64,000 nt of DNA from an uncultured Lachnospiraceae bacterium (GCA_910587095.1 CAJUMJ010000019.1:160276-224275); one strand, 5' to 3'; numbered from the stretch's first letter, positions 24,537-33,800 are shown. Numbers and translations are program-made. The notes: generated by a model from the sequence alone, not told the origin.

Positions 24537-25934
24537 ATGGGCAGTAAACTTAGAATTGTGGACGTACATGCGAGACAGATATTGGATTCCCGGGGAAACC
24601 CTACCGTGGAGGCGGAGGTAACCGTGGAGAAGGAAGTGGGCGGTTGTCAGTACACCGGTCGGGCGGCCGTGCCCAGCGGCGCGAGCACCGGCCGCTTTGA
24701 GGCGGTGGAGCTTCGGGACGGCGAGACGGTGTACTTTGGGCTGGGGACGACCAAGGCGGTCAATAATGTGAATACCAAGATCAGGGAAGCGCTTCTTGGA
24801 ATGGATGCCTTTGACCAGGGGCAGGTTGACCGTGTATTGGTCATGCAGGACGGAACGGACAACAAGAGCAACCTTGGAGCGAACGCCACGCTTGGCGTTT
24901 CCATGGCATGTGCAAGGGCGGGCGCGGCGGCGCTTGGGATTCCGCTTTACCGTTACCTGGGCGGCGCTTACACCAGACTTTTGCCGGTACCGATGATGAA
25001 TATTTTAAACGGCGGCAAGCACGCCGACAATACCGTCGACTTTCAGGAATTTATGATTATGCCCGTGCAGGCGGAGAGCTTTGCGGATGGCCTGCGTATC
25101 TGTGCGGAGATTTACCACAACTTAAAAAAGATCTGTAACGACAGGGGGCTTTCCACGGGTGTGGGGGACGAGGGTGGCTTTGCGCCGTCTTTGCCTGACG
25201 CGTTCGCCGTGCTTGACCTGATTGTGGAGTCCATCAAGGCGGCCGGTTATACGCCTGGACAGGATATCAAGATTGCGCTGGACGTGGCGGCTTCCGAGCT
25301 TTATAATGAGACGGACGGTGTGTACCATTTTCCGGGAGAGACGGAGCTAAAGAGGCACTGGCAGGAGACGGAAGGTTCCTTTGTGTCGGACTGCTACGAG
25401 GCGGGCTGCCGGACAGGCGACTGCGGGGAGATACCTGAGATCACAAGAAGCACGGAGGAGATGGTTGCCTACTACGAGGAGCTGGTGGAGCGCTATCCCA
25501 TCATTTCCATCGAGGACGGGCTGGCGGAGGACGACTGGGACGGTTGGCAGATGATGACGAAAAAGCTGGGGGAGAAGATCCAGCTTGTGGGCGACGACCT
25601 GTTCGTCACGAATACCAAACGGCTTGACGCCGGCATCAAGCTGCATGTGGCGAACGCGATTCTTGTGAAAGTAAATCAGATCGGCACGGTCAGCGAGGCT
25701 ATGGACGCGATAGAGATGGCTCAGAAAAACGGCTATAAGGCAGTGATCTCCCACCGTTCCGGAGAGACGGAGGATACCTTCATCGCGGACCTTTCAGTTG
25801 CCGTAAATGCCGGACAGATAAAGACAGGCGCGCCCTGCAGGAGCGACCGCGTAGCTAAGTACAACCAGCTCTTAAGGATCGAGGAGGAGCTTGGGAGCGT
25901 GGCATGTTATAAGGAGCCGTTTAATAAAGTATAA
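24537..25934 (+). CDS. eno: Enolase with a cysteine-containing insertion
   Basis: A 465-residue glycolytic enzyme converting 2-phosphoglycerate to phosphoenolpyruvate. Conserved features include AVPSGASTG, the metal ligand regions SIEDGLAEDDWDGW and LVGDDLFVTN, and SHRSGETEDTFIADL. Enolases are usually about 430 residues; the excess is an insertion of about 34 residues at roughly 269-302 (within YHFPGE to RSTEEM), which carries three cysteines (DCYEAGCRTGDCG). The ATG at 24537 has GAGGAGG 6 nt upstream; the start at 24519 lies inside the hairpin loop and was rejected. How transcription passes the terminator-like hairpin, or where the eno promoter lies, is unclear. Confidence 0.96.
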   Translation: MGSKLRIVDVHARQILDSRGNPTVEAEVTVEKEVGGCQYTGRAAVPSGASTGRFEAVELRDGETVYFGLGTTKAVNNVNTKIREALLGMDAFDQGQVDRVLVMQDGTDNKSNLGANATLGVSMACARAGAAALGIPLYRYLGGAYTRLLPVPMMNILNGGKHADNTVDFQEFMIMPVQAESFADGLRICAEIYHNLKKICNDRGLSTGVGDEGGFAPSLPDAFAVLDLIVESIKAAGYTPGQDIKIALDVAASELYNETDGVYHFPGETELKRHWQETEGSFVSDCYEAGCRTGDCGEIPEITRSTEEMVAYYEELVERYPIISIEDGLAEDDWDGWQMMTKKLGEKIQLVGDDLFVTNTKRLDAGIKLHVANAILVKVNQIGTVSEAMDAIEMAQKNGYKAVISHRSGETEDTFIADLSVAVNAGQIKTGAPCRSDRVAKYNQLLRIEEELGSVACYKEPFNKV

Positions 25935-25950
25935 AGCCGCAAAAGAGAGG

Positions 25951-25982
25951 ACAGGCGCTTTCCTGTAAACGGGGGCGCCTGT
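25951..25982 (+). terminator. Possible terminator after eno
   Basis: ACAGGCGC (25951-25958) pairs with GCGCCTGT (25975-25982). The following sequence is only weakly T-rich. Confidence 0.4.
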
Positions 25983-26120
25983 TGACTTGAAACTTTTCCG
26001 GGGCGGCGAGTGTACGGCAGACTGTACTTTTGAAAGAAGAAATGGTAAGCTGTAAAAGGAAAAGGCGCTTTGGGGAAGAGACATCGGGGCGTAAATACGG
26101 AATTGTCAGGGGATATGAAG

Positions 26121-27638
26121 ATGCAGATTATAAGGAGCAACAAAACACAGTTTGAATATGACATTCAGGCGTTGTTAAAGTCCTTTTATCCGGAGTGGGA
26201 GCCGCGGATGCTCGCGCCGGACTCGGAAGTCAGGGATATAAGGATATTAAAGGGCCAACCGGTGATGTCGCTCTTTTTCGGGGAAGAGGAAGTGACGCTG
26301 GAAATATTTTGCGGTTCATCCGGCGCGGCAGAAACAGAAGATTTACATAAATCAGAAGCACAGGAAGGAAAACGCGACTCGCATGTGTACACATGGCGGC
26401 CGCTGGAACAGGCCGGCACTCCGGCGTACAAAAATGCTTTCAAACGTTTCTTTTATCTGTCCATGCAGGAGGAGACAGGGATCACTTTGCCATGGGGCAA
26501 TCTGACTGGCATACGCCCCACGAAGATAGCCATGACCATGACGGAACAGGGAAAGAGCGAAGAGGAAACAGCGGCTTATTTGAAAGACATGCATTTGGTG
26601 AGCGAGGAGAAAACCGCACTGGCTCTTGACATTGCGAGGAGAGAACGCCGTATTTTGAGCGCCTTGCATTACGAGAAAGGATACAGCCTTTATGTGGGGA
26701 TTCCTTTCTGCCCGACCACTTGTCTCTACTGCTCTTTTACTTCTTATCCGATCGGCGCGTGGAAAAAGCGGGTGGGGGAATATTTGACGGCGCTTGAGCG
26801 GGAGATTGACGATACTGCGCGTCTTTGCCGGGATAAAATACTGGATACTGTCTATATCGGCGGCGGTACGCCCACATCCTTGTCGGCGGAGGAGCTGGAA
26901 AGGCTGTTAGGGAAACTCAAAGGTGCGTTTGATTTCAGGCATGTACAGGAATTTACGGTGGAGGCGGGGAGAGCCGACAGCATCACGGAGGAAAAACTGC
27001 GGGTGCTTCTGGAAAACGGTGTGACGAGAATTTCCGTCAATCCACAGACCATGAAGCAGGAGACGCTTGATCTGATCGGCAGGCGGCATACCGTGGAGCA
27101 GGTGGAGGAGGCTTTTCATCTGGCCAGGAAGATCGGATTTGACAATATCAATATGGATCTTATTTTAGGGCTTCCCGGCGAGAACGCGGCGGATGTTGCG
27201 CACACTATAGAGGAGGTCAAGGCCCTGTCGCCGGATGCTCTTACAGTGCATTCCCTTGCGGTGAAGCGGGCGTCTAAGCTGGGTAAATGGATTGAGGAGA
27301 ACGGGGCGACCGCCTACAATAACACGGAGGAAATCATGGATATCGCGGCACGCGGGGCGGCGGCTATGGATATGGTGCCCTACTATCTTTACCGCCAGAA
27401 AAACATGTCGGGAAATTTCGAGAATGTGGGTTATTCCAGGCAGGATAAGTATGGCATTTACAACATTTTGATCAACGAGGAAAAACAGACTATCGTCGCG
27501 CTGGGCGCAGGCTCCATCACCAAGGGCGTTTTTCCTGACAACCGGATTGAGAGATGTGAGAATGTCAAGGATGTGGCCCAGTATATGGAGAGAATCGAAG
27601 AGATGATAGAGAGGAAACGGCGGCTTTTAGAGCAGTGA
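26121..27638 (+). CDS. hemZ: Oxygen-independent coproporphyrinogen III oxidase-like HemZ (radical SAM)
   Basis: A 505-residue radical-SAM enzyme expected to decarboxylate coproporphyrinogen III anaerobically in haem synthesis, although some HemN/HemZ/HemW homologues have other roles. An N-terminal domain of about 160 residues precedes the core with the cluster motif CPTTCLYC, then YIGGGTPTSLS, and the SAM-binding GLPGE region. The C-terminal part (YYLYRQKNMSGNFENVGY) is typical of HemZ. Length matches HemZ rather than the shorter HemW. I chose ATG 26121, with AGGGG 8 nt upstream; ATG 26115 is too close to it. No other haem gene is adjacent. Confidence 0.88.
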   Translation: MQIIRSNKTQFEYDIQALLKSFYPEWEPRMLAPDSEVRDIRILKGQPVMSLFFGEEEVTLEIFCGSSGAAETEDLHKSEAQEGKRDSHVYTWRPLEQAGTPAYKNAFKRFFYLSMQEETGITLPWGNLTGIRPTKIAMTMTEQGKSEEETAAYLKDMHLVSEEKTALALDIARRERRILSALHYEKGYSLYVGIPFCPTTCLYCSFTSYPIGAWKKRVGEYLTALEREIDDTARLCRDKILDTVYIGGGTPTSLSAEELERLLGKLKGAFDFRHVQEFTVEAGRADSITEEKLRVLLENGVTRISVNPQTMKQETLDLIGRRHTVEQVEEAFHLARKIGFDNINMDLILGLPGENAADVAHTIEEVKALSPDALTVHSLAVKRASKLGKWIEENGATAYNNTEEIMDIAARGAAAMDMVPYYLYRQKNMSGNFENVGYSRQDKYGIYNILINEEKQTIVALGAGSITKGVFPDNRIERCENVKDVAQYMERIEEMIERKRRLLEQ

Positions 27639-27656
27639 CGGGGCGGGTTGATTTTT

Positions 27657-28580
27657 ATGAAGCGGAAAAAATTCAGGATCATGAGAGCGGTTTGTCTGAT
27701 TGCTATGCTCGTATGCCTGATCCGGATCGGGCAGATACGGGTCTTTTCCGCGCGGCATGAGGCAAAGCAGAAAGAACTGAGAACCAGGATTGTGTATGCG
27801 GATGAGGAGCAGGTGAGCAAAAGCGCCGCAGCCATGAACGACAACGACAGGGCGGACGCAAAGCAGCCGGAGAGGGCGCGCATTGATCAGGTAGACGGGG
27901 AAACGGGACAGACGGACAACGGGGAACAGGGAGAGGAGCCGGAGGAAGAGGAGGAGAAGGAAAAGACTTGCAACAGCGGGATACCGGGCGAGGAGGGCGG
28001 AAGACCCATACTGAAAAAGTATAAAAATTTGTATATGCAAAACGGAGATATGACAGGGTGGCTTAGCGTGGAAGGCACGAAGATAGATTACCCCGTCATG
28101 CAATGTGAGGATGACGAATATTATCTGCACCATGATTTTGAGAAAGAGGACAGCAAGTACGGCTGTCTGTATGTGCGGGAACGGGCGGATCTGGAAAACG
28201 GGACAAATTTTGTCGTATACGGGCATAACATGAAGGACGGTTCCATGTTCGGCGAGTTGGATTTGTACTTGGAGGAGGAGTTTTACAAAGAGCATTCAAA
28301 CATTTCCTTTCACACCCTCTATGAGGAATATACCTACGAAATTTTGGCGGTGTTTCGCTCGCGGATTTACGGGGAGAAAGAGGATGCGTTTAAATATTAT
28401 CAGTTTTATGAAGCAAAGACAAAAGAGGAGTTTGACGATTTCTATGAGAACGTCAAGGAGCTTTCCCTGTATGACACGGGCGTGGAGGCTGAGTTTGGGG
28501 ATACCTTTTTAACCTTGTCCACCTGCGCCTACCATGTAAAGAACGGGAGGCTTGCGGTGGTGGCGAAGCGTGTGGGGTGA
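27657..28580 (+). CDS. Class B sortase
   Basis: A 307-residue membrane-anchored transpeptidase. A basic N-terminus and helix (about 8-30) lead to a charged linker (35-115, Glu/Asp/Lys-rich), then the sortase fold: WLSVEGTKIDYPVMQ, catalytic His in VYGHNM, catalytic Cys in TLSTCAY and catalytic Arg in LAVVAKR. The YYLHHDF and spacing suit class B. Sortases of this class often attach a dedicated substrate or build pili, but no LPxTG/NPxTx-bearing protein is encoded nearby. It starts 18 nt after hemZ, probably co-transcribed, with a weak ribosome-binding site (GGCGGG). Confidence 0.92.
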   Translation: MKRKKFRIMRAVCLIAMLVCLIRIGQIRVFSARHEAKQKELRTRIVYADEEQVSKSAAAMNDNDRADAKQPERARIDQVDGETGQTDNGEQGEEPEEEEEKEKTCNSGIPGEEGGRPILKKYKNLYMQNGDMTGWLSVEGTKIDYPVMQCEDDEYYLHHDFEKEDSKYGCLYVRERADLENGTNFVVYGHNMKDGSMFGELDLYLEEEFYKEHSNISFHTLYEEYTYEILAVFRSRIYGEKEDAFKYYQFYEAKTKEEFDDFYENVKELSLYDTGVEAEFGDTFLTLSTCAYHVKNGRLAVVAKRVG

Positions 28581-28616
28581 ATGGAATCCAATTATGTTAT
28601 AGACGAGGAAAAAACA

Positions 28617-28841
28617 AAAAAGTGTTGTCAGGCGTTTGTGAAACTCTTTTAAGATTGTTGAATTTGCACAAATAGTATAATCAACGCAGACTCGCTTTCG
28701 CTCCATTCCAAACGCAGCGGTACTAGGCTCGAAAAAACCTCGCCAAGTGCCGGCGTTTTCGAAGGGTCTGCTTATAATTATACTATTTGCACAAAAAGAG
28801 CCACGATTTGATGAGTTTCGCAAATGCCTAAAAAGTGTTGT
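28617..28841. mobile_element. Family-2 MITE-like element, complete, with 12-bp direct repeats
   Basis: The element spans about 28629-28829. Its ends are AGGCGTTTGTGAAACTC (28630-28646) and GAGTTTCGCAAATGCCT (28813-28829), inverted repeats matching at 15 of 17. Identical 12-bp sequences, AAAAAGTGTTGT, flank it (28617-28628 and 28830-28841), like a target duplication. A second inner pair of inverted repeats contains AAATAGTATAAT. It has no transposase gene and no start-to-stop frame I can support. A diverged second copy begins at 63862. Confidence 0.8.
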
Positions 28842-28858
28842 GAAAAGGAGGGTTTAAT

Positions 28859-29542
28859 ATGCAGTACAGAATTATCGGAGACACGATGCCGGCAGTGGAG
28901 GTTTTATTCGATGCGCCGGGAGAGTCCATGTATACCCAGTCGGGAGGGATGGCATGGATGACGGACGGAATCGCTATGGATTCCAACATGAGAGGCGGTC
29001 TCGGAAAGAGCATTGGCCGGATGTTCACGGGCGAATCCCTGTTTATGGCGACTTATAAGGCGGAGCGCGCAGGCAGTATGATAGCGTTCGCTTCCACCGT
29101 GGCGGGAGAGGTGCTTGCTGTCGATGTCGGGACATGCGGCGGTATGATCTGCCAGAAGGGCGCTTTTCTCTGCGCGCAGGAGACGGTAAATCTGAATGTG
29201 GCGTTTACCAAAAAGTTTTCCGCCGGTTTATTCGGCGGGGAGGGATTTATCCTGCAGGATATCAACGGGAGCGGAATGGTTTTTCTTGAGATCGACGGCA
29301 ATAAAGTGGAGAAAGTCTTAGCGCCGGGCGAAGTGCTGAAGGTGGATACGGGAAATGTGGTTGCCTTTGAAAGGACGGTGCAGTATGAGATAGAGACGGT
29401 AAAGGGACTCAAAAATATCTTTTTGGGCGGCGAGGGCCTGTTTTTGACAAAGCTGACGGGGCCGGGCAAGGTGATATTGCAGACGCAGAACTTTAACGAG
29501 TTTGCGGGAAGGATTATCAGGATGGTGCCGTCTTCGAGGTAG
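28859..29542 (+). CDS. AIM24/TIGR00266-family protein
   Basis: A 227-residue all-beta protein. Glycine-rich strands such as GGMAWMTDGIAMDSNMRGGL, LFGGEGFILQDINGSGMVFL and FLGGEGLFLTKLTGPG match the family named for mitochondrial AIM24, which is widespread in bacteria but has no assigned function. There is no signal peptide. The ATG at 28859 has AAGGAGGG 6 nt upstream. The 200-bp MITE-like element has inserted just before the ribosome-binding site, so the original promoter is probably separated from the gene or replaced. Confidence 0.88.
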   Translation: MQYRIIGDTMPAVEVLFDAPGESMYTQSGGMAWMTDGIAMDSNMRGGLGKSIGRMFTGESLFMATYKAERAGSMIAFASTVAGEVLAVDVGTCGGMICQKGAFLCAQETVNLNVAFTKKFSAGLFGGEGFILQDINGSGMVFLEIDGNKVEKVLAPGEVLKVDTGNVVAFERTVQYEIETVKGLKNIFLGGEGLFLTKLTGPGKVILQTQNFNEFAGRIIRMVPSSR

Positions 29543-29600
29543 ACAGGAAGAAGGGGGGTTTTGGCTGAAAGATAACAGTTTGGAATTGTGAATGCGCATC

Positions 29601-29629
29601 TTGAAAAACCTGCCAAAACAGTGTAAAAT
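29601..29629 (+). promoter_or_regulatory. Promoter of hisS
   Basis: TTGAAA (29601-29606), a 17-nt spacer and TAAAAT (29624-29629). No T-box leader (no AGGGTGGNACCGCG-like antiterminator) lies between it and hisS. Confidence 0.65.
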
Positions 29630-29699
29630 CTAACAAGCATGTATCATCATGCCGGATGGATAAAATAGAAACGGGATATGACTCCCAACGGAGGTAACC

Positions 29700-30962
29700 A
29701 TGGCATTAAGTAAAAAACCGATGACAGGCATGAAGGATATTCTCCCCGAGGAGATGGAAATCCGCGATTATGTGATCGGTATCATCAAAGAAACTTACGG
29801 AAATTTCGGTTTTACCTCGATTGAGACGCCCTGTGTGGAAAACCTCGCGAACTTAAACTGCAAGGCGGGGGGCGAGAACGAGAAGCTGATTTTTAAGATA
29901 TTGAAGCGGGGCGAGAAGCTGCGCATCGACGAGGCGAAGAGCGAGGAAGACCTCACGGACGGGGGACTGCGCTACGATCTGACGGTGCCTCTTGTGCGGT
30001 ATTATTCCAATCATGCAAATGAGCTGCCAGCACCGTTTAAGGCTTTGCAGATGGGCAATGTGTGGCGGGCGGACAGACCCCAGCGGGGACGTTACCGCCA
30101 GTTTATGCAGTGTGATATCGATATTTTGGGAGAGGCCACGAATCTGGCTGAGATCGAGCTGATTCTGGCGACCACCACGACCCTTGGCAGGATCGGCTTT
30201 AAAAACTTTAACATCCGCATCAACGACAGGCAGATTTTAAAAGCCATGGCGGCTTACAGCGGTTTTGTGGAAGAGGACTACGATCAGGTCTTTATCATTT
30301 TGGACAAGATGGACAAGATCGGCAGGGACGGTGTGGAGACGGAGCTTCTGGAAGCGGGATTCAGGAAAGAGAGCGTGGACAAGTACCTGGCGCTGTTTGC
30401 GGGGATGGAGACGGCGGACGACGCCATCGCCTATATTACGGAGAAACTGGAAGGCGTGCTCCCGGCAGGGGTAAAGGAGAGCTTTCAGGAGATTATAGAC
30501 AGTGTGGAGGCGACCAAAGGCGACTTTTTCAGGTTGGTGTTCGATCCAACGCTTGTGCGAGGGATGTCCTATTACACGGGCACGATCTTTGAGATCGATA
30601 TGCCGGAGTTTGGCGGAAGCTGCGGCGGCGGAGGAAGATACGATAAGATGGTTGGGAAGTTTACGGGCAACGATGTGCCGGCCTGCGGTTTTTCCATCGG
30701 CTTTGAGCGGATCATCCTGCTTCTTCTGGAGAGTGGCTTCAAGGTGCCGAAGACGGGAAAGAAAATCGCGTATCTGATGGAAAAAGGGCTGCCCTCAGAA
30801 AAGCTGTGCGAGGTGATGGCGAAAGCGCAGGAGGAGCGGGAAAAGGGAAACCGGATTCTGGTGGCCCGTATGAACAAGAACAAGAAGTTCCAGAAGGAGC
30901 AGCTTGCCGCACAGGGATATGAGGAGTTTTGCGAGTTTTACAGAGAGGAATTGAAACGATAA
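29700..30962 (+). CDS. hisS: Histidyl-tRNA synthetase
   Basis: A 420-residue class II aminoacyl-tRNA synthetase. Motif 1 region KPMTGMKDILPEE, motif 2 with NVWRADRPQRGRYRQFMQCD, the histidine-A loop LVRGMSYYTGTIFEI and motif 3 FSIGFERI are present; the anticodon-binding domain lies at the C-terminus. The CDS starts with ATG directly after AACGGAGGTAACC. A 45-nt gap leads to aspS, the usual hisS-aspS pairing in Firmicutes. Confidence 0.96.
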   Translation: MALSKKPMTGMKDILPEEMEIRDYVIGIIKETYGNFGFTSIETPCVENLANLNCKAGGENEKLIFKILKRGEKLRIDEAKSEEDLTDGGLRYDLTVPLVRYYSNHANELPAPFKALQMGNVWRADRPQRGRYRQFMQCDIDILGEATNLAEIELILATTTTLGRIGFKNFNIRINDRQILKAMAAYSGFVEEDYDQVFIILDKMDKIGRDGVETELLEAGFRKESVDKYLALFAGMETADDAIAYITEKLEGVLPAGVKESFQEIIDSVEATKGDFFRLVFDPTLVRGMSYYTGTIFEIDMPEFGGSCGGGGRYDKMVGKFTGNDVPACGFSIGFERIILLLLESGFKVPKTGKKIAYLMEKGLPSEKLCEVMAKAQEEREKGNRILVARMNKNKKFQKEQLAAQGYEEFCEFYREELKR

Positions 30963-31007
30963 AGGAGCCGTCTGTGCAGGGCTTCGGAAAAGAGGGAGAT
31001 ATCAGTC

Positions 31008-32804
31008 ATGGCAGAATCAATGAAGGGTTTAACGAGATCGCACCGCTGTGCGGAGCTTTCCTTAAGTAACGTCGGGGAGGAAGTCACCGTTATGGGATGG
31101 GTGCAGAAGCAGAGGAACAAGGGCGGTATCATATTTGTCGATCTGCGCGACCGTTCCGGCATTTTGCAGATTATATTTGAGGAGAGCGACTGCGGCGCGG
31201 AAGCGTTCGCCAAGGCGGAGAAGATGAGGAGCGAATTTGTCATTGCCGCTGTGGGTAAGGTGGAGAAGCGCTCCGGGGCAGTCAACGAGAATCTGAAGAC
31301 GGGAGAGATTGAGATACGCGCCGCACAGGTGCGCGTCCTGTCGGAATCAGAGACGCCGCCTTTCCCGGTTGAGGCGGATTCCAGGACGAAGGAGGAAATC
31401 CGTCTGAAATACCGCTATCTGGATTTGAGAAGACCGGATTTGCAGGACAAACTGATGCTTCGAAGCAAGATTGTCTCAGAGATGCGCGCCTTCATGGCAA
31501 ACGAGGGATTTTTGGAGATTGAGACGCCGATTCTGTGCAAATCCACGCCGGAGGGGGCGAGGGATTATCTCGTACCAAGCCGTGTGCATCCCGGCAGTTT
31601 CTATGCGCTGCCCCAGTCACCCCAGCTCTACAAACAGCTTCTTATGTGCTCGGGGTACGACCGGTATTTCCAGATTGCGAAGTGCTTCCGGGACGAGGAT
31701 CTGCGTGCGGACAGGCAGCCGGAGTTTACGCAGGCGGATATGGAACTGTCCTTTGTGGATGTGGATGATGTGTTGGAAGTGAACGAGAGGCTGATTAAGC
31801 ATATGTGCAAGGAAGCTATCGGACTTGACGTGCAGCTTCCCCTGCCGCGCATGACATGGCAGGAGGCGATGGACCGGTTTGGTTCCGACAAGCCCGACAC
31901 CCGCTTTGCGATGGAACTGACAGACGTATCGGATGTGGTTTCGGGATGTGGTTTCGGGGTGTTCACCTCCGCGCTGGAAAGCGGTGGCTCTGTCCGCGGC
32001 TTAAATGTGAAGGGACAGGCGGCTATGCCCCGGAAAAAGATCGACGCGCTGGTGGATTTTGCGAAAGGCTACGGCGCAAAAGGGCTGGCTTACTTAAGTG
32101 TACAGGAGGATGGCACGTACAAGTCTTCCTTTGCGAAGTTTATGACGGAGGAGGAACTTGACAAACTGGTACAGGCGATGCAGGGCGAGAAGGGCGATCT
32201 GCTGCTCTTTGCCGCCGATAAGAAAAACATTGTCTACAGCGTGCTCGGCGCGCTGCGCGTGGAGCTCGGAAAACAGCTCGGGCTGATCGACGAATCGCAG
32301 TTCAATTTCCTGTGGGTCGTGGAGTTTCCGCTCCTTGAGTGGAGCGAGGAGGAGAATCGCTTTATGGCGATGCACCATCCTTTTACCATGCCTATGGAGG
32401 AGGACTGGCAATATATCGACGCCGATCCCGGCAGAGTGCGCGCGAAGGCGTATGATATCGTATTAAACGGGGTGGAGCTTGGCGGCGGTTCCGTCAGAAT
32501 CCATCAGGACGACATACAGGAGAAAATGTTTGAGGTACTCGGTTTTACGAAGGAGCAGGCGTGGGAGCAGTTCGGTTTCCTCTTAAGCGCCTTCAAGTAC
32601 GGTGTGCCGCCCCATGCGGGGCTTGCCTACGGTCTTGACCGCATTGTGATGCTCTTAACCCATGCGGACAGCATCCGTGAGGTGATCGCGTTCCCGAAGA
32701 TTAAGGATGCTTCCTGCCTGATGACGGAGGCGCCGGGCACGGTGGATGAGAAGCAGCTTGCGGAACTGCAGATTGCGATCACACCCGCGCCGGAAAAAGA
32801 GTAG
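31008..32804 (+). CDS. aspS: Aspartyl-tRNA synthetase
   Basis: A 598-residue class II synthetase of the bacterial type. The N-terminal OB-fold anticodon domain (VTVMGWVQKQRNKGGIIFVD) is followed by motif 1, motif 2 (FRDEDLRADRQPEFTQAD), the bacterial insertion (GAD-like) domain and motif 3 (GLAYGLDRIVM). Length fits the discriminating or non-discriminating bacterial form; which of these it is cannot be judged without checking for gatCAB. The preceding gene is hisS and the ribosome-binding site is AGGGAG. Confidence 0.96.
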   Translation: MAESMKGLTRSHRCAELSLSNVGEEVTVMGWVQKQRNKGGIIFVDLRDRSGILQIIFEESDCGAEAFAKAEKMRSEFVIAAVGKVEKRSGAVNENLKTGEIEIRAAQVRVLSESETPPFPVEADSRTKEEIRLKYRYLDLRRPDLQDKLMLRSKIVSEMRAFMANEGFLEIETPILCKSTPEGARDYLVPSRVHPGSFYALPQSPQLYKQLLMCSGYDRYFQIAKCFRDEDLRADRQPEFTQADMELSFVDVDDVLEVNERLIKHMCKEAIGLDVQLPLPRMTWQEAMDRFGSDKPDTRFAMELTDVSDVVSGCGFGVFTSALESGGSVRGLNVKGQAAMPRKKIDALVDFAKGYGAKGLAYLSVQEDGTYKSSFAKFMTEEELDKLVQAMQGEKGDLLLFAADKKNIVYSVLGALRVELGKQLGLIDESQFNFLWVVEFPLLEWSEEENRFMAMHHPFTMPMEEDWQYIDADPGRVRAKAYDIVLNGVELGGGSVRIHQDDIQEKMFEVLGFTKEQAWEQFGFLLSAFKYGVPPHAGLAYGLDRIVMLLTHADSIREVIAFPKIKDASCLMTEAPGTVDEKQLAELQIAITPAPEKE

Positions 32805-32867
32805 GAAGGCAATCGGCGGATTTTGGAGAGAGGACAGCGCATAGAGCAGTGCGGAAAAGAGGGTAAT

Positions 32868-33800
32868 ATGGCGGAACAAAAAATTGATAACAAAGCGCTG
32901 GAAGAGGCGATTGATACTTTCCGGTCGGATAAAGAGAGAGACAGCTATGTGAAGGTGATGGAGCTTATGGAAAAGTCCATGGTGCTGGTGCCGGCTATGC
33001 CGCCCGCGGATCTTGACCCGGAGCTGATGAAGCAGATGAAGGAAGGGAAGCCGGTGCGGTTTCCCAAGGAGACGAAGATTGTGCCGTGTTTGCTCCGCAA
33101 GGAGACGGGAGAGCAGGCGCTTCCCATCTTTACCTCGCCGGAGCAGATTCCTGCGGATAAGAAGCCTCCTATGGTGATGGCGATGCCCTTTATGGGCTGT
33201 GTGTCCATGGCGTCCGCCAATCCGGATAAGGTGGCGGAGATAGTGGTCAATCCTTTTTCAGGTATAATGATTCTAAACAAATCTGTCCTTGAGGTTGCTG
33301 AGAAGAGAAGGAAAGCCGCAGGGCAGATCAAGACGGTGCAGATGACGAAGGAACAGTTTCAGGATTTTGCGCATAACCGGGTGGTCATATACCTCCTTCC
33401 CAAGTATCTGTTCGCTCATGGCGAAGAAGGACTAAAGGAGATGCAACGTAGGGAGGGCGAGTTTCTTCTGCAATTCTATGAGGAAGTGTACCCGAAGGGA
33501 CAAAAGAGCGGCGCGAGGGCCGAGGACTTTTCCTTCATGACGCTGAATCTTTCGGAAAGTATACAACTTACCCGTCTGGATATGCCGGACGGCGTCAATA
33601 AAAAGGGTATGTGTTATCGGTCTTATGCGGTATTTGACCGGGATTTGCATGAGATTTTTTACTATACTTTGGAAAAGACCCAGGACGGGGATTTTATAGC
33701 GAAAGTCTCAAAAGACGGAAAACATGAGATCGTTGAACCCGCGCCCGAAAACGGAGCTGAAATCGAGGCGATCATGTTATTGTCCGCAAAAGAAAAATAA
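32868..33800 (+). CDS. SseB-like protein
   Basis: A 310-residue cytoplasmic protein. The N-terminal half has the pattern MVLVPAMPPAD, then FTSPEQIPA and VVNPFSGIMILNK typical of the SseB N-terminal domain; the C-terminal half (MTLNLSESIQLTRLDMPD, VFDRDLHEIFYYTLEKT) resembles the SseB C-terminal domain. The family has no firm function outside type III secretion, and a housekeeping or enhanced-serine-sensitivity label is only historical. ATG 32868 follows GAAAAGAGGG; an in-frame start at 32823 lacks a site. The stop lies inside the first arm of a hairpin. Confidence 0.78.
   Translation: MAEQKIDNKALEEAIDTFRSDKERDSYVKVMELMEKSMVLVPAMPPADLDPELMKQMKEGKPVRFPKETKIVPCLLRKETGEQALPIFTSPEQIPADKKPPMVMAMPFMGCVSMASANPDKVAEIVVNPFSGIMILNKSVLEVAEKRRKAAGQIKTVQMTKEQFQDFAHNRVVIYLLPKYLFAHGEEGLKEMQRREGEFLLQFYEEVYPKGQKSGARAEDFSFMTLNLSESIQLTRLDMPDGVNKKGMCYRSYAVFDRDLHEIFYYTLEKTQDGDFIAKVSKDGKHEIVEPAPENGAEIEAIMLLSAKEK

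Noticed and set aside
28509..28823. Minus-strand open frame before the AIM24-like gene, sharing RKRVCVDYTIC with one at 63747-63986
   Set aside because: The shared residues come from the two copies of the MITE-like element; neither frame has a ribosome-binding site and they differ elsewhere.
29543..29699. Possible T-box leader before hisS
   Set aside because: No specifier stem or conserved antiterminator sequence is present; only an ordinary promoter is seen.
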